A stretch of 64,000 bases of DNA, from assembly GCA_036405135.1 (NCBI GenBank), contig DASWYF010000035.1, positions 62,001 through 126,000 on the forward strand. Reading direction: 5' to 3'. Each line of letters opens with the position of its first letter. Within the stretch, counting starts at the first letter, position 1. The notes below the pieces were generated by a model, which made no database searches, was not told the origin of the DNA, and worked only from the letters and a program-made list of their open reading frames with translations. A program made the translations under genes and the position numbers. Source of the DNA: Verrucomicrobiia bacterium. GTDB lineage: Bacteria; Verrucomicrobiota; Verrucomicrobiia; Limisphaerales; JAEYXS01. Shown here piece after piece: positions 1-9,400 of the stretch.

Positions 1-397
1 CCGCCACGGTCTGTGTAGCTGTAACGAGCGCAGCCTTGCCTGTGTAGCCCGGTAACTTCGCGGGGTTCAGCGTCGCCCGATATTTCAGCCCCGCGGTGAG
101 CGGATATTCCGGCGTGAAAATCACCGTGCCGTCTTTGACCTGATAACGCCCGAGCATAGGCGGCAATTCCATGCTGCTCACCAGGTCGCCCGTTTCCACC
201 GCCACGGGAAAAGCCTTACGCCAGTCTGCATCCGTCCACTTGGCATCGAGATGTTTTGTGTCCACGCCTTGCAGCACCACCACATCTTTCTCCGCCTGTT
301 TCTGCCAAGTGATGTTCTGCGCATGGCAACTCAGGGAGAAAAAAAGACTGGCTGCCGCGAGGGCGACAGCCAGTCCGTTGAAACTTTCTTTACGCAT
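1..397 (-). CDS. Exported protein of unknown function (3' part outside window)
   Basis: An ATG at 397 (minus strand) opens a frame that stays open to the window edge, so at least 132 residues are coded here and the C-terminus is missing. The N-terminus is a clear signal peptide: a charged MRKE start, a hydrophobic Ala/Leu/Phe core and a likely cut near CHAQ (residues 24-27). The visible mature part is beta-rich and has a segment (FTPEYPLTAGLKYRATL) resembling bacterial Ig-like domains. It begins 3 bp after the stop of the upstream gene at 401-1522 and is probably co-transcribed with it. I do not recognise a specific family. The signal peptide and reading frame are seen directly; the Ig-like reading is inference. 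Confidence 0.7.
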   Translation of the reverse strand, partial: MRKESFNGLAVALAAASLFFSLSCHAQNITWQKQAEKDVVVLQGVDTKHLDAKWTDADWRKAFPVAVETGDLVSSMELPPMLGRYQVKDGTVIFTPEYPLTAGLKYRATLNPAKLPGYTGKAALVTATQTVA

Positions 398-400
398 CGC

Positions 401-1522
401 TTAAGGCAGCGGCAGGGATTCCAAGTTCAGCGGAGCCGTCGCGCCTTCGCCATTGCGGCGCACCACCAGCGCGGTCTTGTCATCCAGGCGATCGAGCTGA
501 TCTACGCCCGTCCAGCTATCGATGGTTTGATAGGTCACGCCCTCTTTATCTGCGACCTTGGCTGTGATGCTACCCGCGCCTTCGATCTGCGTGGTATCGA
601 TTTTCATGATGCCACGGCTGCTATTGGCCATGAGCAGGTAATCTTTGCCGTCCTTCTGATACACGATCATGTCCAGTGGGCGATTGCGATTACCCAGTTC
701 CGCGATGGTCTTGCCCTTGATCTTCGCGCCGGGCGTCAAATCCTTAAGCGGGAACTGAACCAGTGGCGTGCAGGTGTAAGCAGCGAGAAGCTGCTGTTCC
801 TTGCCGACCTTGAAGGGGATGAACGTGCGGATCGGAGAGCGCGTCTCGAATTTGCCATGCGCACCATGATAGATCTCCACGCTAGTTCCATTTGCCACCG
901 TCTTGAACGGGAACGGAATGGCGCGGAGCGTTGAAGCGAACTCTTCGTTCGAGAGACCCGCGATGAGCACGCGGTCTTCGAGGAACGCGATGTCCGTGAT
1001 GCTTTCCGAGCGCGGATTGCTCTTACGATTGCCTTCACCTACCACGCCGTCTACCGGTGCATCGGGCAACTGCGCCTTGGCATGCTTCACATTATCCAGC
1101 GAGACAGTCTCGAGCTTGCCCGATTTGTCCACGCGGATGAGCACCGGTGTGGCATCGGCACTGCGGCCACGGTTCACGGCGATGTAGGCATTGCGAGAGA
1201 CCGGATTCACGGCCATGTCCGTGATGGCGATCTGGTCGGCACTGGTACCGAGCAGGGCGGCGATCTTTTGATTGATGCCTTCCACCTTCAAAGCTCCGGC
1301 CGAACCTGCCTTCGCATCGCCCGTATCGAGTGCGAAGACAGCGGCAGACTTGGAATCAGCCACGAAGAGGATGCCTTCCGGGCCGAACGCGAGCTGGCTT
1401 ACGGATTTGATCTCTGGTTTTCCAGCTTTCATGCCTTCCGTCCAATTGGCGGCGGAAGCGGTAGTGGCGGCGAGGCCGAGGGCACAGACCGCGGCGAGGG
1501 TACTACGGTTCAGTAATGTCAT
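401..1522 (-). CDS. Exported protein, possibly beta-propeller-like
   Basis: A 373-residue protein with a standard signal peptide (MTLLNRSTLAAVCALGLAAT, cleavage near ASA-AN at about residue 24), so it is exported. The mature part has propeller-like blades such as LAFGPEGILFVAD followed by VFALDTGD, and later segments of the type DMIVYQKDGKDYLLMAN. I see no catalytic motif and no lipobox. It is the first gene of an operon with the truncated exported protein that starts 4 bases after its stop. The propeller assignment rests only on the spacing of blade-like strands. The upstream region is shared with the divergent DUF3142 gene and holds three palindromic repeats. Confidence 0.7.
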   Translation of the reverse strand: MTLLNRSTLAAVCALGLAATTASAANWTEGMKAGKPEIKSVSQLAFGPEGILFVADSKSAAVFALDTGDAKAGSAGALKVEGINQKIAALLGTSADQIAITDMAVNPVSRNAYIAVNRGRSADATPVLIRVDKSGKLETVSLDNVKHAKAQLPDAPVDGVVGEGNRKSNPRSESITDIAFLEDRVLIAGLSNEEFASTLRAIPFPFKTVANGTSVEIYHGAHGKFETRSPIRTFIPFKVGKEQQLLAAYTCTPLVQFPLKDLTPGAKIKGKTIAELGNRNRPLDMIVYQKDGKDYLLMANSSRGIMKIDTTQIEGAGSITAKVADKEGVTYQTIDSWTGVDQLDRLDDKTALVVRRNGEGATAPLNLESLPLP

Positions 1523-1611
1523 GATAGATGCCTTTCGCTAGACTTGGTGGAACAGTGCCGTAATCGTTGGTCAATTGCCCGGTTCTGTCAACCTCCAGAA
1601 GCCAATACAAC

Positions 1612-1636
1612 GTGCTGCCGGATTCCAGCCGGCAGT
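1612..1636. repeat. 25-bp dispersed palindrome, copy 1
   Basis: An imperfect inverted repeat with arms CTGCCGG and CCGGCAG. It is the exact reverse complement (25 of 25) of 58864-58888, about 57 kb away. A related hairpin with the same CTGCCGGC/GCCGGCAG arms lies at 57326-57349. Confidence 0.75.
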
Positions 1637-1740
1637 AAGGGCACATGAACACGTAAAGCAGCCCCAAAAGTTCATGAGCTCTCAGCGACTGTAAATTTCG
1701 CCCGCCCGTGACTGCCAGATTCAGCCAGCAGGCGACAAAT

Positions 1741-1781
1741 GTTCTCCCTCTCCTCTTAATGAGGAGAGGGCAGGGGTGAGG
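1741..1781. repeat. CT/AG-rich palindromic repeat
   Basis: Palindromic arms CTCTCCTC and GAGGAGAG are followed by GGCAGGGGTGAGGAG. In reverse complement it matches the layout of the elements at 50798-50843 and 59956-60000 (CACCCCT, then a CTCTCC hairpin). The latter copy lies inside a coding frame. Confidence 0.65.
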
Positions 1782-1854
1782 AGTGAGAGCGCCAAAGGGT
1801 TTTCAAATTGGCGGCAGCGTAAGATAAACCAGTGCCCGTCTTCTTACTGCCGGC

Positions 1855-1872
1855 CCCGACACTTGTGTCGGG
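1855..1872. repeat. Hairpin of the variable-stem repeat family
   Basis: A perfect stem CCCGACAC/GTGTCGGG with a TT loop, flanked by CTGCCGGC and GCACGGGGCG. It resembles the hairpins at 5498, 35473, 41512, 55217 and 57326, whose stems differ in sequence but keep pairing. Confidence 0.5.
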
Positions 1873-1988
1873 CACGGGGCGACCGGCTTCGTCGTGCGCA
1901 CTTTATCCCGCATGGCTGTGAGATTTCCCCACTATAAAAATTCTTTGCGAAAAAGTTCTTCTGCGGCTGGACATTTCTGAGGGTGCGG

Positions 1989-3290
1989 ATGAGATTCGCG
2001 ACACACGCTCTCATGCGCTGTCGTTCCCCCATCTTTGTGCTCGGTCTCGGGCTGCTCGTCGGCCTTGCCGTCGCGTTTTGGCCTCAAGCCATGCCGCGTC
2101 AGGGCGGCGTCATGCCGCAGGAAGTCTATGTCTGGCAACGCGCTTGGAACGAACCGGTGAAACAGGCCGTGACCCAGGCAGCACCGGAGATGGAGCGCTT
2201 CACCGTGCTGACGGCAGAGGTGACTTGGGTGAAAGGCCAGCCGAAATGGACCCGCATGGAGCCGGACTGGGCGGCTTTGAAAGCGAGCGGTAAACCCATC
2301 GGCCTCGCCTTACGCATCGGTCCTTATGGCGGACCTTTTGACCGGGAAAGTGTCCCGACTAAGAAGCTCGTCGAACTGGCTCTCTCCACCCTCGCTCAAG
2401 CGGAAGCCCACGGCGTGAAAGCCGCTGAAGTGCAGCTCGATTTCGATTGTGCGGAGACGAAGCTCGCCGGGTATCGCGTGTGGGTGGAGGCCTTGCGTGA
2501 GCGGGTGAAGCCCGTGCCCCTGACCATCACCGCCTTGCCGAGCTGGCTGGATCAGCGGGAGTTCAAGGAATTGGTGCGCGTCACGGATGGCTTCGTCTTG
2601 CAGGTCCATGCCTTGCAACGTCCTGCGAGCGTGCGGGATGAGGTGAAACTGTGCGATCCCTTGAAAGCCCTTGCTGCCGTAGAGCTGGCCGCGCAAGCAG
2701 GGGTTCCCTTCAAAGTCGCCTTGCCTACCTATAGTTACGTCACCGCCTTCAATCGCGAGAGCCGTTTCATAGGTGCTTCAGCAGAAGGTCCGGCGAAGGA
2801 ATGGCCATCCGATGTCATCACCCGCGAACTGGCGGCAAATCCGCAAGAGCTGGCGATGCTCGTCCGCGACTGGACACAGCAACGTCCCGCCATGTTGCAG
2901 GGCATCATCTGGTATCGCCTGCCCGTGAGCACGGATCGGTGGAATTGGGATTGGCCGATGCTCGCGCAGGTGAAGCTGGGCAAGGTGCCAGAGGCGCAAT
3001 GGCAGGTGGTGACGCGTTCACCCGAGCCGGGCTTGGTAGAGGTGCTGCTGGCGAATGCAGGCACCACGAAAAGTGCGCCGCAACAAACCGTCCGCGTGCA
3101 ATGGCCTAAGGGCCGATTGGTGGCGGGCGATAGCCTAAGCGGCAATGAATTGAGCGAACCTTCGGCCTTGATGGCCGAGTTCAAACCGCAAAAGGACACC
3201 CGGACGATTGCTCCCGGTGAGACGCGGCTATTGGGTTGGCTAAGATTTGATTCCAGCGTGGAGGTACACAGTGAACTGGTGGCGAAATAA
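1989..3290 (+). CDS. DUF3142 domain protein
   Basis: Exported or membrane-anchored protein of about 433 residues. A hydrophobic N-terminal segment (IFVLGLGLLVGLAVAFW) is followed by the DUF3142 signature YVWQRAW and a barrel-like body with conserved patches (GLALRIGPYGG, VQLDFDCAE, LPTYSYV, GIIWYRLP). The function of DUF3142 is unknown; its fold prediction resembles glycoside hydrolase-type TIM barrels. I prefer the ATG at 1989 because GAGGG lies just upstream; a GTG at 1983 and an ATG at 2013 are alternatives. The next gene begins inside its 3' end, so the two are translationally coupled. Family identification is from motif recall and is moderately sure. Confidence 0.75.
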   Translation: MRFATHALMRCRSPIFVLGLGLLVGLAVAFWPQAMPRQGGVMPQEVYVWQRAWNEPVKQAVTQAAPEMERFTVLTAEVTWVKGQPKWTRMEPDWAALKASGKPIGLALRIGPYGGPFDRESVPTKKLVELALSTLAQAEAHGVKAAEVQLDFDCAETKLAGYRVWVEALRERVKPVPLTITALPSWLDQREFKELVRVTDGFVLQVHALQRPASVRDEVKLCDPLKALAAVELAAQAGVPFKVALPTYSYVTAFNRESRFIGASAEGPAKEWPSDVITRELAANPQELAMLVRDWTQQRPAMLQGIIWYRLPVSTDRWNWDWPMLAQVKLGKVPEAQWQVVTRSPEPGLVEVLLANAGTTKSAPQQTVRVQWPKGRLVAGDSLSGNELSEPSALMAEFKPQKDTRTIAPGETRLLGWLRFDSSVEVHSELVAK

Positions 3291-5496
3291 AGCAGACAAA
3301 CAGCGGTGGTGGCTACGGCTCGCGCTCATGACGTTGCTCATCGTGGCGATAACGGGTTATGCGTGCGGACCCTTCTTCCCGCGCTGGCTCTTGGGCAATT
3401 CCGATGCCGCCGTGCAGACCGTGCCCTTCGCCAGCTTCTTCAAGGAGATTGCCCTCTGGCGGAAAGGCACGACCAGCCGCTACAAAACCATTCCGCCCAA
3501 GGAAGAGCATTCCCAAGCCCAACAGGTATTGGATGCCGACCTGACGGAATTGCGCGCAGCCCTGCAAGCACGCGGCATCAATGCGGTAGAGTTGGAACAA
3601 ATACTCAAGGCGCATCAAGAATGCCGCGAGAAACTGGCCGTCCACGCCGGAGTCATGGCGGATTGGCTGGCGGAACCTTTTGACTGGGATAAAAATCTTT
3701 TGCGACCCATGCCGGAGATGGGCCCGCTGTCCATCGCCAAGGGCCTGCCGCCGGAGTTCGCGGACTATATGCGCGGCAGCATCGCATATCATCTGGCCAA
3801 GACGAACGACGCAGTGACGGCGTGGACGGAACTGCTGAAACGTCCCGCCGCCGAGCGGCCTTACCGGACGGTCTGGGCGGAGTATATGTTAGGCCGCGTG
3901 GCGGTGGAATCTGATCCGAAGGTGGCCATCCCGCATTTCCAGAAAGTGCGGGTACTAGTGCAAGAAGGTTTTGCGGATTCGACCGGTCTGGCGGCAGCGA
4001 GCCTCGGTTGGGAGGCGCGGGCATGGCTGAATTTGAAAGACTATCGCCGGGCCGTTGAGCTTTACAGTGAACAGGTATCCTCCGGTGATTCGCAGCTTGC
4101 GGTAGTGTCGCTTCGGATGGCGGCAGGTCTGGCTTTGAAGGAAGGGGAAGCGGCTTTACGGCCATTGTCCCAAGATGCGACGAGCCGCCGGGTGATCACC
4201 GTGAGTCTGATCTCGCAAGGGCTGTGGAATACAGCATTGGGAGATTCACCGGAAACAAAGTCGGCTGAAGTATGGTTGGGCCTGTTGGAGCAAAACCAGG
4301 CAACTGAGGTGGAACTGGCCGAGCAACTGGCACTGGCAGCATATCAGGCGGGCAAGTTTGACGTGGCCGAGCGTTGGGTGAAAAGGGCTTCGCAGAAATC
4401 CGCCACAGCGCGTTGGATTCAGGCAAAGCTGCTTCTGCGTAATGGCAAGATTGAAGCCGCAACGGGAATATTGGCCGGTCTGGCCAGAGAGTTCCCGGTT
4501 CAGCCGATGCCGGACCATGAGGATGCGGTGTCCAGCAACCTTTTGGACCGATTGGTCACCGGAGAGAATTACGCCTATGGTGAAACGTCACCTAGCCGTC
4601 AAAGCCTGCTCGGCGAATTAGGCGTTTTACATTTGCAACGCCGGGATTTCGTCACCTCATTGGATTGCCTGCTGAAAGGCGGTTACTGGATGGATGCCGC
4701 GTATGTGGCGGAGCGCGTGCTGACGCTGGAGGAGTTGAAGAAATACGTGGATCGCAACTGGTCCGATAACCAGCGGAAGGAAAAGAAGGAAACGGAAGTG
4801 ATTGAGTTCGATGCCAGCGGTTCCATCCGTTCCCTGCTGGCGAGGCGGTTGTGTCGCGAGAATCGTTTGAAGGAAGCGGCGGCGTATTACCCGGAGGAAC
4901 AGGCCCAGCAACACCAAGAGCGCACGAAGTGGCTCGCGATCGGGCGGGATGCGAAGCGTCCGGCGAAGGAACGTGCCAAGGCGCTGTGGGAAGCAGCCAA
5001 GATCACCCGTGCGCATGGCTTGGAGTTACTGGGCACAGAAGTGGAGCCGGATTGGGCGATCTATTGGGGTAATTTCGAGGTGGGTGTATCCGTCAGTGAC
5101 CGCTGGCAGCAACGGACGAATGTGGTGTTGAAGACGGGCAAGGAGGAATTGCAACGCGCGGCTCAAGCCGAGGTGGCTCCGAATGCTCGCTGGCACTATC
5201 GCTATCTCGCGGCAGACCTCGGCTGGCAGGCGGCACAACTCATGCCCGATCAAGCCCCTGAAACCGCCCGGATGCTCTATGACGCCGGCGGATGGTTGAA
5301 GGGAAACGATCCCAAGTCAGCCAATCGCTTCTACCGGGCGTTAGTCCTGCGCTGTAATAAGACCGAACTGGGCGCGCTGGCGGAAAAACTACGCTGGTTC
5401 CCGCCTTTGGATGAGAACGGTAAGCCGTTCATGCCCAAGCGCATCCCGCACGCAAAAGCCGCCCCGGAACCGGTGGATTCGTTCCCGGTATTCTGA
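3271..5496 (+). CDS. Putative lipoprotein with TPR-like helical repeats
   Basis: A protein of 741 residues. The start is taken as GTG 3271, with GTGGAGG directly upstream at good spacing; an in-frame TTG at 3247 has no such site. A hydrophobic stretch (LRLALMTLLIVAITGYAC) ends in a cysteine, so it is probably a lipoprotein, with the sequence CGPFFP directly after. The body is alpha-helical with tetratricopeptide-like pairs (for example LAYQAGKFDVAERWVKRA and LGRVAVESDPKVAIPHFQKV), as expected for a scaffold. It overlaps the DUF3142 gene by 20 bp, so the two probably work together at the cell surface. No enzymatic motif is visible. Confidence 0.75.
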   Translation: MNWWRNKADKQRWWLRLALMTLLIVAITGYACGPFFPRWLLGNSDAAVQTVPFASFFKEIALWRKGTTSRYKTIPPKEEHSQAQQVLDADLTELRAALQARGINAVELEQILKAHQECREKLAVHAGVMADWLAEPFDWDKNLLRPMPEMGPLSIAKGLPPEFADYMRGSIAYHLAKTNDAVTAWTELLKRPAAERPYRTVWAEYMLGRVAVESDPKVAIPHFQKVRVLVQEGFADSTGLAAASLGWEARAWLNLKDYRRAVELYSEQVSSGDSQLAVVSLRMAAGLALKEGEAALRPLSQDATSRRVITVSLISQGLWNTALGDSPETKSAEVWLGLLEQNQATEVELAEQLALAAYQAGKFDVAERWVKRASQKSATARWIQAKLLLRNGKIEAATGILAGLAREFPVQPMPDHEDAVSSNLLDRLVTGENYAYGETSPSRQSLLGELGVLHLQRRDFVTSLDCLLKGGYWMDAAYVAERVLTLEELKKYVDRNWSDNQRKEKKETEVIEFDASGSIRSLLARRLCRENRLKEAAAYYPEEQAQQHQERTKWLAIGRDAKRPAKERAKALWEAAKITRAHGLELLGTEVEPDWAIYWGNFEVGVSVSDRWQQRTNVVLKTGKEELQRAAQAEVAPNARWHYRYLAADLGWQAAQLMPDQAPETARMLYDAGGWLKGNDPKSANRFYRALVLRCNKTELGALAEKLRWFPPLDENGKPFMPKRIPHAKAAPEPVDSFPVF

Positions 5497-5497
5497 C

Positions 5498-5652
5498 GGA
5501 GCGTGCCCGTCCTCGGGCACAGCAACGTGAAATGCTGCAGGCAGCCTACAGAAGTTCGAGCAGCGGGTTAAAAGAGTCTTGGAGTAGGGCTTTTAGCGGA
5601 TTGAGCCTACCTTTGCTCAGGTGCCTTGCTGTGCCCGAGACTGGCACGCTCC
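5498..5652. repeat. 155-bp doublet of palindromic repeats
   Basis: Two hairpin units face each other across about 100 bp. The left unit reads GGAGCG, stem GTGCCCG/CGGGCAC, CAGCAAC. The right unit reads CTTGCTG, stem GTGCC/GGCAC, GCTCC. The right half is preceded by TTTGCTCAGGTG, which is also present in the second doublet at 35473-35620. It starts in the stop region of the upstream gene and could also act as a terminator-like structure. Confidence 0.65.
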
Positions 5653-5845
5653 AACTGCTTGCCTTCACGCGGGTTGACGGCGTTTACCGGTCGTAGATGA
5701 TCGGGAGGAAATCTTTTAACAATTCGTCTAAGGAATGGGCTCCGGGTGTGTCGTATAGGTGTGATGACACCTTTATTGACCGGTCGAACCGGAGCGGAAT
5801 GGAACCAACTGTGAACTGACACGCTGTTATGTCACCCCAACGCTC

Positions 5846-6415
5846 ATGACCGTGGTGCAGCCTGACGCCGCCAGCGCGGGAACGCCGCGTCCGGAAACGA
5901 TCGAGGAGCTGTTTGCAGCGCTCGAATCGCCGCTGCTCAGTTATGCCCTCAGGTTGGTGGGGGAACGCGCCCCGGCAGAGGATGTCGTCCAGGAAGCATT
6001 CATGAAGTTGCACGGACAATTCGCCGAAGTGAAAGAGCCCAGACGCTGGCTCTATCGCACGGTGCATAACCTTTCGCTGAACCACCGGCGGCAGGCGGCC
6101 AAGACGGTGCCTATGAACCCCGTCACCAGCCCCGATGGCGAAGATCACGCGGATAACAACCACAACGGCACGGACCCGGAACCCTTGCCGGATGAGCAGA
6201 TCATCCGCTGGGAAGGCATCGGCCTCGTGCGGCTGAGCTTGAGCACTTTGGATGAACGGAGCCGCGAGGTGGTGCGGTTGAAATTTGACGAAAACCTTTC
6301 TTATCAGGAGATCGCCCGGCGCACGGGGCTGAGCGCCAGTAATGTGGGTTATCTCCTGCACCATGCCCTTAAAGCGATCGCGGCAGAGCTCGCGCGGACG
6401 GGCCTCATACCATGA
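5846..6415 (+). CDS. ECF-type RNA polymerase sigma factor
   Basis: A 189-residue extracytoplasmic-function sigma factor. Region 2 is visible as YALRLVGERAPAEDVVQEAF with the following MKLHGQF. Region 4 is the helix-turn-helix stretch LDERSREVVRLKFDENLSY, then QEIARRTGLSASNVGYLLHHA. The linker is acidic and His/Asn-rich (EDHADNNHNG). Its stop overlaps the start of the next gene in an ATGA, the classic layout of a sigma factor with its anti-sigma partner. A GGAACC hexamer at 5801 could be part of an autoregulatory -35 box, but its -10 partner is unclear. It probably directs transcription of its own operon and of envelope genes elsewhere. Confidence 0.93.
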   Translation: MTVVQPDAASAGTPRPETIEELFAALESPLLSYALRLVGERAPAEDVVQEAFMKLHGQFAEVKEPRRWLYRTVHNLSLNHRRQAAKTVPMNPVTSPDGEDHADNNHNGTDPEPLPDEQIIRWEGIGLVRLSLSTLDERSREVVRLKFDENLSYQEIARRTGLSASNVGYLLHHALKAIAAELARTGLIP

Positions 6416-9400
6416 AACCCGAAGATTACGAGAACGACATGGAGGTGCGGATCACCGCACTGCTCCTGGGGGAACTCACCGCTGAGGAAGAGGCGGAAGT
6501 GCGCGCGGCGGTGGCGCAAGACGCCGAGCTGATGCGCCTGCATGACCGATTGAAAGTCGTGATGGGCTTGGTGCGCGACGCCGTGCCGACCACCGAGCTG
6601 CCCGCGAATGTCATCCCCGAACCGCTCACGCTCGCCAATGAACGTCGGGAAGAGTTATTGGCGGTGTTTCAAGGCAAAGCCCCGAAGGTGAAGGAAGAAG
6701 AGAAGATCGTTCAGGTATCATTCTGGCAGCGGTATCAGAAGGATTTGATGAAGTTGGCGGCGATGGTGGTGGCGTTGTTCGGCGTGACGTGGTTGATGCT
6801 TTTCAAGCGTGAGACGCAATTAGCTTATCTCGATACGACGACGCAGAAGGATGTGTTGGGGAGTGGGGATGAGTTCATGAGATTGCTCGCGGTTCAGGAT
6901 GCAATACCGACTCCGGCACCTGCCGCTCCAGCCCCTGTGGTAATGGCAGCTCCTATGGCTTCGAGTGATATGGCCTTGGTGCCGCTGGCAGATGTCTACT
7001 CTTTCACAAACACCATGGCGTTAGATAACGCGTCATCGGAGTTCAATACTACGTATACCATCAATTTATCGCAGGTGGAGCGCTTGAACGGCGTGACCGC
7101 TAACTCAGTTGCTGCTAGTGCAGTTCCAGATAGTTCACCTCGAGCCGAGATGTCCAGCCGCACACCGAGTCCGGCAGAGCGACCGCTTGATCGTGCGCGT
7201 AATACGCGAGAGATAACTCTCCGAAGACGGGGAGCGGAAGCGGGCGCAGCCGCTGCACCTTCGGCGGCTCCAGTTGAGAGCCGCGTGACCTTTAGCGCGG
7301 CCAAGGAAAATGCTGCCGCAGTGAGGTTTTCGTCTGCTAGCAAAGATTCTGTTCCTCAAGCGCAAAGTGTGGGCGGTGTGCTGATGGGGGCGCCTCAGAC
7401 AGCGTCACGCTCTTTCAGCATCGCCTTGCCTGAGCCGGAAATGGCGCAGGTCAAGGAGTTGAGTGACCTCACAGCGGACGGTGCGGTTCAGATGGGGCAA
7501 CGCGGGGATGCTTTCGGCCGAGGCGTTAATGTAACGACGGGTGGAGGATCGGGATCTGGTGAAGCGATGCTGAGCCAGACGAAAGCTAATAATAAGGCTT
7601 GGGGATTTACTGGCTCCACGGCTGATGCGCGTGGCCGACAAAGCGGCTTGAGCCCTGAGGCCAAGCCCAGTGCTCCTGTGGCAGGCGATCTCCCGATGTT
7701 GGGAACGTTGTTTGGCAACAATGGTATTGCGGCGGGAGCTAAAGCACCAAACCCATCGGGTAATTTTTCCGTTCAAGATTTGGATGAAAGCATCCATGCG
7801 AGCAACAGATTGGAAGTGAATCGTGGATTGGCAGATGGCAGTTCAGCGAAACCGGTGATGGGTGAACGTTTTTATCGTGAGACGGCATCTGCGCCGGTGC
7901 CGTCCCAAGCGGTTAGCACAAAGGCTGAGGACAAGGTGGATGCGTGGCGTCAACCACGTGAAGATTATCTGGGCGGGCTGGCAGCGAAGGGAAGGATGGA
8001 AAATGAATTCCGCGGCTATGCGGATGGCAGCCAGAATGGGTTGCCAGCCATTGCTGTCAATTCGCCGAAGCTGCCTGCCAGCCAATCAGCGCAAGATCGC
8101 CTGGCGCGCGTGGATGGATTGTCGGACCAGATGAGCATCGCCAATGGAACGGTGACGGGCGGTATCGCTCTACCCGCGACACCTGCACGGCCTATGCGAC
8201 CAGCGCTGGGCGGCACGACGCTGAATTTTACGACTTCTTCAGAGGGGCGAGCCAAGGCGGATGTAGTGACTCCGGGGGCCGTGGTGATGTCTGGACGAGT
8301 TGAGCCGGAGTTAAATGCCTATTACGCGACTGATCCGCAAAAAGGTCTGGCGGTAGTGAATGACAATGCACTGGGGGATGCGCAGAAGAATGTGTGGTAT
8401 GACACTTCTGCGGGAATTGGCGGAGAGGCGGAGCGGAAGAACAGAGTCGTGGGGCGTCATGCTTGGACGTTGCCCCAGGGAACTACATTGGACTTGGATA
8501 AGGTGATGGCGGAAGCCAAGGAGAAAGACGGTAGCTTTGTGGTGACGCGGACGAATGGTGGTAATGGTCAGGTAGAATTGAGTTATTCATTTGATGCACC
8601 GATGGCGGGGAAACCGGTCAGTGGTGTGGTTAATCGTGGAGGAGGCATCGCGGGTGGTGCGGGCATTAGTCCAGAATTGAGCGGGAATAATCTTCCGCCT
8701 GTGGCACTGCAAGGAGCCTATCGGGCGGCGCAGGATACGAATGCCCTCGCATCTGATTTCGGCGTGGTGGTCAACCGGTCACAGATGGGGCGAGAAGTGG
8801 ATGGAGATGTAGGTTACAACTACGCCAAGAAGCTTACTCCGGAAAGTTCGAATCAAGGGAGTGGAGATAAGGATCTGAAATTCGCAGCAATGCTGGGCAA
8901 TTTGAACACCAATGTCTGGGTGGGACAAAATGAGCGGACTACTAATTATTACAATGGGATGGACCGGTTCGGAACCTCAGTGCCTGATGGGAGGAAATTG
9001 AATGAACAGGCTCCGGTGAGAATGAGTTTGTTGGAAGACGTAGCACTTCCGTCGTTAGAAGAGGCGGCTAAGCGGCAAGCCACGGAAACATTGGTAGGCG
9101 AAACGTTGAAACGGGCGGAAGGTTTAAAAGAGTCGGGCAATCTGGCCGAAGCGGAAATGTTGCAAGGAGAAGCGGCAAAATTGCGCAAACGGATCACAGA
9201 CATAAAAGGAGAGAAGCAACAGTTTGCCCAAATTGAAAAGGCTTGGGAGATTCCAAGTTCAAGGGATGGGTTGCCGACGCCGAATCCGTATGCGCGGACG
9301 AATACTACGCAGAGCAGAAGTCCGGTTCTTGCTCAACTTAATCAGGAGCAATCACATGATGCATCCGACAAAGTGGAAGGTTGGCGCAAGGCACGTGAAG

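Larger units (their letters stand above)
1523..1988. other. Divergent intergenic region with three palindromic repeats
   Basis: No gene is evident here. The stretch separates two divergent transcription units and carries a 25-bp palindromic repeat (1612-1636), a CT/AG-rich palindrome (1741-1781) and a hairpin with stem CCCGACAC/GTGTCGGG (1855-1872). An AT-rich stretch near 1932 (ACTATAAAAATTC) could be a -10 region for the rightward gene, but I find no convincing -35 box. Confidence 0.5.

Noticed and set aside
5684-6364. A 226-residue minus-strand ORF across the first sigma factor gene
   Set aside because: It covers the sigma factor on the opposite strand, shows no recognisable fold, and the plus frame has clear sigma regions 2 and 4.
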